From an uncultured Pelagibacteraceae bacterium (GTDB lineage: Bacteria > Pseudomonadota > Alphaproteobacteria > Pelagibacterales > Pelagibacteraceae), in assembly GCA_902606105.1 (NCBI GenBank), contig CACLFK010000001.1:1-64000 (forward strand): a DNA stretch of 64,000 nt. The letters are read 5' to 3'. The position numbers and the translations under genes are program-made. Every line of letters begins with the position of its first letter. Within the stretch, counting starts at the first letter, position 1. The notes beneath the pieces were generated by a model, which searched no databases, was not told the DNA's origin, and worked only from the letters and a program-made list of their open reading frames with translations. This document shows, in pieces, positions 44,339-52,111 of this stretch.

Positions 44339-44400
44339 AATTATATTATTTGAAGTTGACCTCCTTTGTTTGTTGTTATTATTAAAATTAAATCTCATAT

Positions 44401-45345
44401 CTATTTAATGTCCGTTGTTTTTTTATTTTCAACTAAATAAAAATTTTTTAATTTTTTTTTAATATTGTTTTCTATATTACTTACTCTTTGTATTGATAAA
44501 TTTAATAATTTTGCTAACTCTCTAAGTTTAAGAGTACTCTCAGGAATACAATACAATCTTTTTTCAAAAATAATTTTTTCGTTATTTTTAATTAAAGTTT
44601 TTTTAAAGTTATTTAAAATAATTTTGTAATTATTTAATTCTTTTTGTTTTTCAATTTCATCAAATATTATCGAGGGATCATTGAAATCATTTTGAAAATT
44701 ATTGTCATATAAATTTATATGTTTTTGATCTGCTATACAAATTTCTTCTTCAATACCATGTTCATTTGTAACTTTTTGCCAAAGTGAAATTTTATCAAAA
44801 TGAAGCGATTCTAATCTCCAAATTTTTTTGTATCCATTCTTTTCACAAAGATTATAACATTTGGCTAAATGTTTAGCTTGATCATAACTCAAACGATTAT
44901 TATTAGTTTTTTTTTTAATTATTTTTATTGCTGTGTGAATTAAGTTATTTTGATCTGAGCTACTTAAGCCATTTGTTTTACTTAGATATCCTTTAATACC
45001 TTCTCTAATATGAATAGTTGCAAATTGTTCAAAATTAATTGTTCTTACTTCCTCAAAATATTTTAAAGATGCATGTTTAAGCAAAAATAATGCTTCTGAA
45101 ACAACGTCTTCAGTATTTTCTTTGTTGTTATAATAATTTGAGGTTTTTAATAAGTGTTTTACGGCTCTATAAATTATGGATTTTTTGCGATTATCTAGTG
45201 ATAGATTGCAATAAGCTTGAGCTAAGTTTAGATTGTTTTTTACAAGCTTTAACTCTTCAGACACCAATGCATCTGAGGCATTAGTAAAATTTATCAGTGT
45301 TACTAGAGCTTTTTGGCCTGCCACCCGGCCGAGATTATTATTCAT
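44401..45345 (-). CDS. Divergent sigma-70-family (RpoH-like) sigma factor
   Basis: LVKNNLNLAQAY; DVVSEALFLLKHASLKYFE...FEQFATIHIREGIKGYL (region 2-like); LRELAKLLNLSIQRVSNIENNIKKKLKNF (region 4-like HTH). Confidence 0.75.
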   Translation of the reverse strand: MNNNLGRVAGQKALVTLINFTNASDALVSEELKLVKNNLNLAQAYCNLSLDNRKKSIIYRAVKHLLKTSNYYNNKENTEDVVSEALFLLKHASLKYFEEVRTINFEQFATIHIREGIKGYLSKTNGLSSSDQNNLIHTAIKIIKKKTNNNRLSYDQAKHLAKCYNLCEKNGYKKIWRLESLHFDKISLWQKVTNEHGIEEEICIADQKHINLYDNNFQNDFNDPSIIFDEIEKQKELNNYKIILNNFKKTLIKNNEKIIFEKRLYCIPESTLKLRELAKLLNLSIQRVSNIENNIKKKLKNFYLVENKKTTDIK

Positions 45346-45363
45346 ATAATCTGGTGGCTGCTC

Positions 45364-45407
45364 TTAATAATTTATATAACCGCTATTTTTTTTTTTTCAA
45401 CGGATAT
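45364..45407 (-). promoter_or_regulatory. Island promoter element A (upstream of sigma factor)
   Basis: Minus strand: CCG-TTGAAAAAAAAAAAATAG-CGG-TTATATAAATT; CCG-N18-CGG. Confidence 0.65.
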
Positions 45408-45444
45408 AAATTATTTAATTATTTACAAAATAATTATGTTTATT

Positions 45445-46626
45445 TCATGAATTTAAAGGAATGTTATTAGTATTGTCCGCATATTGAAGAAATCGCGTAA
45501 TACTAGAATATTTGTGTTTTTCAGCTTTATTAGTAATTACTCTGATTTGGTATTCTGGGTTATTTTGTATTTCGTATTTATTTACAATCTTAAAGTTTAT
45601 ATTGCCATTAATTCTAATTCGGGTTTTTTTAACGTTTTTGGAAAAAAGATTTAAACCTTGCCCAAAATCAACAACTACTTTTCTATCATCATCTCCTTCT
45701 ATTAAAAATCCTTTTTTGTAAAATTTACGATTTTCTTTTCCCTCTTTTTTCCACTCGTTAATTAAATCAAATTCTATTTTTGCTCTTTCTTCAAAATCTA
45801 AAAAACATTTTGAAATGACCGATTTTATACGCTCTGCAACTATTGAATTATTTTGTTTATCATATAATTCTGATTTAATTAAAAATAAAAGTTCCTGTAA
45901 TTTTTCTTTATTTTTATTATTTTCTAAAATTTCATTTTGAATTTTCTTAATTATTTCGAGAAAGTTTTTTTTATCATCTTTTCTAATTGTAGATAATATT
46001 TTAATTTGTAGATTATTTTCTTTTTTATTTGACAAAATAAAGTTTAAAATTTCTCTCAAAGAATATTTATAGCTCTGATTATCTTGAATAGAAATTTTAA
46101 ATTTTTCACTATTTTTAATATTAATATTTTTTAAATAATTATTTATTTGTTTAATTCCTGTTTTAGAATAATTTGTCATATGTTGTGAAATATATGGATC
46201 AAAAATTGTTATTTTTTTTGCAAACTGAGTTAGATTTTGAATAACATCTTTTAATTTGTTCTCTGAAATAGGAAAAGATATATATGGTTGAGGATCTATT
46301 TTAGGTATTTTTTCTAAATCTGATGCATCATTAAAAAAAATATCAATCTTTAAATTTTTATTATTAATATTTGCTTTTTCTCTCTTGAGTTTTAATATGA
46401 AGTCCTCTACAAAGAACTTTAGTCTTAAATTTTTTCCACCAATTTGTTTTACAATATCCTTATATTTTTTAATAAAATCTGAATTATTATCGACAACTAA
46501 AAATAAAACCTCTTTGAAAGAATCTTCTTTGTGTAATAAACTAAACTTATAAAGATTTTCACTAAGAGCATGATCTTCTTTTGCAGTATCTAAAAAATAT
46601 GGAGTAACAACAAATGATTTAATCAT
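45445..46626 (-). CDS. Effector-like protein, possible PLD/MIT_C-like nuclease domain, partner of ATPase
   Basis: KKITIFDPYISQHM and RKFYKKGFLIEGDDDRKVVVDFGQGLNLF; 1 nt after the ATPase stop. Confidence 0.45.
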   Translation of the reverse strand: MIKSFVVTPYFLDTAKEDHALSENLYKFSLLHKEDSFKEVLFLVVDNNSDFIKKYKDIVKQIGGKNLRLKFFVEDFILKLKREKANINNKNLKIDIFFNDASDLEKIPKIDPQPYISFPISENKLKDVIQNLTQFAKKITIFDPYISQHMTNYSKTGIKQINNYLKNINIKNSEKFKISIQDNQSYKYSLREILNFILSNKKENNLQIKILSTIRKDDKKNFLEIIKKIQNEILENNKNKEKLQELLFLIKSELYDKQNNSIVAERIKSVISKCFLDFEERAKIEFDLINEWKKEGKENRKFYKKGFLIEGDDDRKVVVDFGQGLNLFSKNVKKTRIRINGNINFKIVNKYEIQNNPEYQIRVITNKAEKHKYSSITRFLQYADNTNNIPLNS

Positions 46627-46627
46627 T

Positions 46628-48403
46628 TTAAAGCAAATCTAGTCGTTCTGTAAAAAAACCATGTCTCCAATTGCTTTCAAAGTTACCCTGTTCATTAATC
46701 TTTAATTCATCAATTTTAGATTGATCTTTATCAATATGCACATATGAAACCTGAACATCTTTTGGGTCAATTTTTCGGTCTCGAATATTCTTTAAAACTC
46801 CTAGAAGAAAATTTTCACTATGCGTTTCTATTATGAATTGGTTATTTAAACTACATTTTACCACTAAATCTGCTAATTTGCTTTGTAATCTAGGATGCGC
46901 TCTCCTCTCCGGTTCCTCAAAAACTAAAATTTTATTTTTTGCAGCAACTGACTGTGCGATAATTGGAAGTACATTTTCTGCTCCCAAACCTCCTTGTTTG
47001 TAATCAACTTTAAATCCCTTTTTTTTATGCTGCACTAATGTAACACTAGTAGGTCCACCAGATTCTGTTGTTATTTTAAAATCATATCCAAAATGATTTA
47101 ACCATTTATCTATTTCTTGCCTGTGACTTGAAATTACTTGATGTAAAAATTCATAATTATAACCCACAAAGTCTTTTTCAAATGTTTGAATATCCTCGTA
47201 TTGTGTAGGTAATGGTTTTTGTCCTGAAAAAATTCTTATAGATTCAATTGTTGAAGATAATCTATCATTACAAAAATTTATCATTTTTCTAGAACTTAAA
47301 GTTTTTTCACGTTCTTCTGGACTATTATTTGGATCAAAAGCAAAAACATTAGGATATTTTGAACCACAAATCATTGAAACTACAAAACATAATAGGTCAG
47401 ATAATGAAGTGTTTATTTGTAAAGATTTATGCAGAAACTCTCTTTCTTCATTACCTCCAATTTTCCAACTCATTTTTTTTAAGTTTTCAATTAATTGATC
47501 AGCTGAATAAGTTTTATTATTTCTATATGCGTATGTTTTACTTTTTTTAATATCGTTGGAAATATATTTTATAAAAATATCTATGTTATTAGTCATACCC
47601 TGTACAAATTTAATATGTTTTTTGACAATCTGATCATTTATAAATCTAAAATTTATTGGATGAAAAGTTCCAAGCCTTAAAGATTGATGAAACAATTTAT
47701 CAATATCCTTATCAGAATCTTTATTTTTCTTACTTGTAATTTTTTTCCATTCTTTAGAAAAATCTAAACATCTTTCCAAATAAGGGATTATTTTCTTTTT
47801 GTGTTTAAGCGTATACTTGAATAGTTCTTTCCATGCATACTTATTTTCGAAAAAAGAAATTTCAGACTTATAATAATTTTCAGACAAACCATCAACATTT
47901 AAGGAAGAATTTTTTAATGAAAGAAACTTATCAATGTCATCAGATGGAGAGTAAAAATCTAACTCATTACAAATTATCTTGTTATTTAAATAAGAAAATT
48001 TTTTTATTATTGATTTAAAATCATATTCACTTAGTTTTTTACCATTAGTATCTTGTAAGCATTCTCCGGCTGTTAAACCCAAAGATATAGATTTTATAAT
48101 TTCTTTTCTTGAAACAAGATCTTGATAAGAAGGAAAGTTTAGGCCACCTAAATAAGATTGAGGAGGATTCAAAAGTAAATCACTATCATTATCATAACTT
48201 TGTTGAATTAATTTAATAGCTTGGATAATTGAACTTTTTCCTGCACTATTTCTGCCAAATAATAAGGTTATCCTAGGTGCAAAATTTATATCAATTGTAG
48301 GTCCTCCTACAGGACCAAAAAAACTTTTAAAATTTTTTAAATGTAACTTGCTTATAAAATTACGAATATTTGGTTGCTTTTTTGCTTTTAGTTTTTTTGC
48401 CAT
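46628..48403 (-). CDS. AAA15/DUF3696-type ABC-like ATPase
   Basis: LHLKNFKSF, LLFGRNSAGKSSIIQAI Walker A, ILVFEEPERRAHPRLQ, FIIETHSENFLL, WRHGFFTERLDLL C-terminus. Confidence 0.88.
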   Translation of the reverse strand: MAKKLKAKKQPNIRNFISKLHLKNFKSFFGPVGGPTIDINFAPRITLLFGRNSAGKSSIIQAIKLIQQSYDNDSDLLLNPPQSYLGGLNFPSYQDLVSRKEIIKSISLGLTAGECLQDTNGKKLSEYDFKSIIKKFSYLNNKIICNELDFYSPSDDIDKFLSLKNSSLNVDGLSENYYKSEISFFENKYAWKELFKYTLKHKKKIIPYLERCLDFSKEWKKITSKKNKDSDKDIDKLFHQSLRLGTFHPINFRFINDQIVKKHIKFVQGMTNNIDIFIKYISNDIKKSKTYAYRNNKTYSADQLIENLKKMSWKIGGNEEREFLHKSLQINTSLSDLLCFVVSMICGSKYPNVFAFDPNNSPEEREKTLSSRKMINFCNDRLSSTIESIRIFSGQKPLPTQYEDIQTFEKDFVGYNYEFLHQVISSHRQEIDKWLNHFGYDFKITTESGGPTSVTLVQHKKKGFKVDYKQGGLGAENVLPIIAQSVAAKNKILVFEEPERRAHPRLQSKLADLVVKCSLNNQFIIETHSENFLLGVLKNIRDRKIDPKDVQVSYVHIDKDQSKIDELKINEQGNFESNWRHGFFTERLDLL

Positions 48404-48409
48404 ATACTG

Positions 48410-48445
48410 GAATAATAGCCGCTATAATTATTATTTAAAATTAAA
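48410..48445 (-). promoter_or_regulatory. Island promoter element C (upstream of ATPase)
   Basis: Minus strand: AAT-TTTAAATAATAATTATAG-CGG-CTATTATT; same register as A and B, lacks the upstream CCG. Confidence 0.5.
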
Positions 48446-48448
48446 TAT

Positions 48449-48485
48449 ATCACCGTTTAAATAAAAAAAAATACGGTTATAAAGA
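48449..48485 (+). promoter_or_regulatory. Island promoter element B (upstream of RmuC gene)
   Basis: CCG-TTTAAATAAAAAAAAATA-CGG-TTATAAAG; CCG-N18-CGG, -10-like TATAAA 6 nt before ATG. Confidence 0.65.
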
Positions 48486-48489
48486 TTAT

Positions 48490-49590
48490 ATGAGTATTGA
48501 AACTGTTATATTAATAATAATTCTTGTGGGTGTAGCTTTAGCAATATTTTTAATTATCAATCAGAATAAAAATGATGATAATTTAGATAAAAACAAAGAA
48601 GCAGAAGAAATAGCTAATTTAAAAACTGAAATAGTTACTCTTAAAGATACCTTAAATAATACTATTAATACTTCCCTTGGCACAATGTCGACATCGTTTA
48701 ATAATCTCTCAACTGGTGTAACAAAAGATATGACTGAGGCCTTAACTAAAGTAGATGAGAAAGTTGGAAACTTTAACCAACAAGTGCAATTATTAAATCA
48801 AAGCCAAGAAGGGATTACTAAAATTTTAGCTGGAGTTAAAAAATATGGAACGCTAGCCGAATTTAGTTTAGATGCTTTAATAAAAGATTTATTACCTGCA
48901 TCTCAATTTATGACAAATGTAAAGATGAAAGAGGATACCAGTGAAAATGTTGAATTTGCAATTAAGCTCCAAGGAGATGTTTTGGTTCCAGTTGACAGTC
49001 ATTTTCCTGTTGAAAAATTTAAAGCAATTACAGATGGTTATGATGCTGATGATAAAAGAGCTATTGCAGATGCAAGAGCTAAACTAGCAACTGCTTTTAA
49101 AGCTAAAGCTAAGAGTGTTAATGAAAAATATATTGTTCCACCAAAAACTACAGATTTTGCAATTGTTTATGCACCGACTGAAAGTTTATATAAAGAATTA
49201 ACTGAATTCCAAGATCCAAGTACTAAAGAATTATTAACTCAAGAATTAATGAAAAAATATAAAGTTGTAATTTGTGGACCTAATACTTTATCTGCTTATT
49301 TACAATCTCTTCATATGGGTTTTCAATCATTGAAAGTTCAAAAGGGTGCAACAGAAATATATAATCATCTAAAAACAATCAGTTCAAGATTTGGAAAACA
49401 CTTTGATAATATAATTTCTCTTAGAAAAAAATTAGAAGAAGCTATGTCTGTTGTTGATAAATTTGGAACAGATGCTAGATCAATCACAAGAACTCTTGAA
49501 AGTATTAAAGATCCTGAACAACTTGAAAAAGCTGTTCAAACTGAAAATGTAGAAAAATTTGTTGATCACTCAAAACAAGCCAAAAATTAA
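48490..49590 (+). CDS. rmuC: DNA recombination protein RmuC
   Basis: N-terminal TM, coiled coil, VPVDSHFPVEKF, KYIVPPKTTDFAIVYAPTESLYKEL. Confidence 0.93.
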   Translation: MSIETVILIIILVGVALAIFLIINQNKNDDNLDKNKEAEEIANLKTEIVTLKDTLNNTINTSLGTMSTSFNNLSTGVTKDMTEALTKVDEKVGNFNQQVQLLNQSQEGITKILAGVKKYGTLAEFSLDALIKDLLPASQFMTNVKMKEDTSENVEFAIKLQGDVLVPVDSHFPVEKFKAITDGYDADDKRAIADARAKLATAFKAKAKSVNEKYIVPPKTTDFAIVYAPTESLYKELTEFQDPSTKELLTQELMKKYKVVICGPNTLSAYLQSLHMGFQSLKVQKGATEIYNHLKTISSRFGKHFDNIISLRKKLEEAMSVVDKFGTDARSITRTLESIKDPEQLEKAVQTENVEKFVDHSKQAKN

Positions 49591-49627
49591 TTTCTATTTT
49601 TCTCCAATAAAGAATATAAGAAATCAC

Positions 49628-50314
49628 ATGCAGTGGAATAAGAAATATGATTATCCAAAATCCTCAAGAGCTACAGTAGATGGTATAAGAAGATATTTAT
49701 TAGGTGAAGCGAAACTGCCAAGTGTTACCTCAATTTTAGATGCCACAAGATCAGAGGAGGATAAGGCAGCATTAGCTAATTGGCGTGAGAGAACAGGCTA
49801 CAAAGAGGCTAAGGCAATTACAAAAGCAGCAAGTAGCAGGGGTTCCCAGATGCATAATTATTTAGAGTCATATCTTCTTGGAAGAGAAAATCTTAGTTTT
49901 TTTGATGACAATGAACAATATAAATTAATGGCAAAAGAAATTATCGAGAAAGGATTAAATAATAGATTGGAAGAAATTTGGGGAGTTGAATGTACACTTT
50001 ACTATCCAGATAAATATGCTGGTACCGCAGATTGTGTGGGAGTTTATGAGGGACGAGAAACAATAATAGATTTTAAACAGAGCAATAAACCAAAAAAATC
50101 AGAGTATATTGACTCGTGGCTTCTACAAACGAGCGCATATTCTTTGGCTCATAACATTGTGTATAACTCTAATATCACTTCTTGTGTAATTCTAGTTTGC
50201 ACAGTAGATAAATTGTTCCAGGAATTTAAAATTCAAAGTCATGATTTAGTTGTTTATCAGAACTTATTTTTGGGAAGATTAAAAAAATTTAATGAGCTTT
50301 CAAATTTAGCCTAA
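49628..50314 (+). CDS. MGME1-like PD-(D/E)XK exonuclease (start trimmed from 49559)
   Basis: LPSVTSILDATRSEED, RGSQMHNYLESYL, YAGTADCVGVYEGRETIIDFKQSNKPK, WLLQTSAYSLAHN. Confidence 0.8.
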   Translation: MQWNKKYDYPKSSRATVDGIRRYLLGEAKLPSVTSILDATRSEEDKAALANWRERTGYKEAKAITKAASSRGSQMHNYLESYLLGRENLSFFDDNEQYKLMAKEIIEKGLNNRLEEIWGVECTLYYPDKYAGTADCVGVYEGRETIIDFKQSNKPKKSEYIDSWLLQTSAYSLAHNIVYNSNITSCVILVCTVDKLFQEFKIQSHDLVVYQNLFLGRLKKFNELSNLA

Positions 50315-50322
50315 ATATTAAA

Positions 50323-51759
50323 ATGGATAAAATAGTAATATACGATACCGAAACTACAAATTCGACTATATGGGGAAGTATTATTGAGGTTGGTGCTGTA
50401 GTTGTAGATAAAAACCTTAAAGAAATTGGGAAGTTAAATATTCGTGGGCGTATGCCAGAAGGAGAAGTACCAAGTGCAAAAGCACTTCTAGTAAATTCTA
50501 CAAGTATTGATCTACTTACCAAAGGGAACTATTCACATTATGATTTTCTAGGAGCTGTCGAAAATTTCTTTTCAAAAGCAGCTCCATCTTTGTTCATGGG
50601 TTGGAGCAACCTTAATTTTGATCGTCGAATGTTTCACTTTAATTTTTTTAAAGGAAACAGATATCCTTATTTAACTCACTCTTCACCCAATCAAGAATCT
50701 GATGGTCTACATGTTGCAAGAGCTGCTCAAACTATAAACTCTGAAACTTTAAAAACAGAATTAACTCCTGCAGGAAATGAAAGTTTGGCTTTAGAAGCAC
50801 TAGCAAGACAACAAGGATTTGATACAACTCAACAACACACTGCTTATCATGACGCTTTTACAAGTTTAAAAATTCTTAGAATTATTAAAGATCAACATAA
50901 AGATAATTGGGAAAAATTTTTAAGTACTTCAACAAAAAGTAGTGTTGAGTCACTTTTAAAAAGTGAGGGAATTTATTCTATTTTTGAAAATGTAAAAGGA
51001 CGAAATATGATGTATCTAGTTTGTACACTTCATCAAGAACATTGTTTTCATCCTACTTATGCATCGTGGGGATATGTTTGGGATTTAAGAAGGGATCCAG
51101 AACCTTTTTTAAATTTGTCAGTCAATGAGCTTAAAGCGAACTTAAAAAAAATTAGTCCAAAAGCACTAAGAGTACTAAAAACTAATAAGGCTCCAGTAGT
51201 TTTAGATAAAAAATTTGCATTAAAAGAAAAAGCATATTCAGAATTAGATTTAGAAACAATTTTGAAAAGAGCAAAATTAGTGAGAAGTAGTGAAAATTTT
51301 TGCAAAAATATTCAAATTATTAATAGGGAAGCTGCTGAAGAGAAAGCTCAAACTCAAACACAAGAAGATTTACTTCCAGAAGAGACGTTGTATGAAAAAT
51401 TTATTCCCAATAAAGATACTGCATTATTTAAAACATGGCATAGTTCATCGTGGGAAGATAAATTAAGATTATTAGATAAGTTCCAAGACAAACGATGCAG
51501 CTGGTTTGGTCAAAAAATCATTTACCAGGAGGCACCTCATATTTTACCCCCCGATTTATACAAAAATATTAAAAGTGAAATTGCTAGGAGAATATTGAGT
51601 AAAAACAAGGAAAAATGGCAAACTATTGGCATGGCTTATACCGAAATTGATACATTGAGAGATCAAGCCTCTAATCGTGACGATCAGGATGAGTTGAAAA
51701 AATTAGACGAAATTAATGAATTTATAATGTCAATTGAAAAAAAATATGAAATTGCCTAG
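50323..51759 (+). CDS. sbcB: Exonuclease I-like (SbcB family, DEDDh)
   Basis: IVIYDTETTNS, GWSNLNFDRRMFHF, NESLALEALARQQGFDTTQQHTAYHDAFTSLKIL, C-terminal SbcB-type extension. Confidence 0.85.
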   Translation: MDKIVIYDTETTNSTIWGSIIEVGAVVVDKNLKEIGKLNIRGRMPEGEVPSAKALLVNSTSIDLLTKGNYSHYDFLGAVENFFSKAAPSLFMGWSNLNFDRRMFHFNFFKGNRYPYLTHSSPNQESDGLHVARAAQTINSETLKTELTPAGNESLALEALARQQGFDTTQQHTAYHDAFTSLKILRIIKDQHKDNWEKFLSTSTKSSVESLLKSEGIYSIFENVKGRNMMYLVCTLHQEHCFHPTYASWGYVWDLRRDPEPFLNLSVNELKANLKKISPKALRVLKTNKAPVVLDKKFALKEKAYSELDLETILKRAKLVRSSENFCKNIQIINREAAEEKAQTQTQEDLLPEETLYEKFIPNKDTALFKTWHSSSWEDKLRLLDKFQDKRCSWFGQKIIYQEAPHILPPDLYKNIKSEIARRILSKNKEKWQTIGMAYTEIDTLRDQASNRDDQDELKKLDEINEFIMSIEKKYEIA

Positions 51760-51793
51760 TTGACTTTAAGGCTCCAATTTATAGAAAGACTTT

Positions 51794-52111
51794 ATGCTTA
51801 TAGATTTTAAAGACGAGGATTTTGACAGTAAAATTAAAAATGAAGACGTATCAGTGATTCAATTTTCAGCATCGTGGTGTGGTCCATGTAAAGCCCTTAA
51901 GCCAGTGATGGATAAATTGTCAGACGAGTACAAAGATAAAGCAAATTTTTACATTACTGATATTGAAGATGCTGGAATTAATACAGGTTCAGCAGCTGGA
52001 ATTCGTGGAGTTCCAACAGTGATTATATATAAAAAAGGACAAGAAGTTAGCCGTAAAGTTGGAGGAGTTCCAGAGGGTCATATGAAAGAATTCCTGGACG
52101 AAAATATCTAG
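51794..52111 (+). CDS. Thioredoxin
   Basis: VIQFSASWCGPCKALKPVMDKL, RGVPTVIIYKKGQEV. Confidence 0.95.
   Translation: MLIDFKDEDFDSKIKNEDVSVIQFSASWCGPCKALKPVMDKLSDEYKDKANFYITDIEDAGINTGSAAGIRGVPTVIIYKKGQEVSRKVGGVPEGHMKEFLDENI

Noticed and set aside
45512-45721. 69-aa plus-strand ORF
   Set aside because: Antisense to the 45445-46626 gene; hydrophobic artefact
47359-48018. Plus-strand ORFs 47359-47550 and 47833-48018 within the ATPase gene
   Set aside because: Antisense, low complexity, no start context
38000-52000. CRISPR array, integrase or transposase in the accessory island
   Set aside because: No regularly spaced direct repeats and no recognisable integrase/transposase/att repeat seen on reading; mobility is only inferred from gene content
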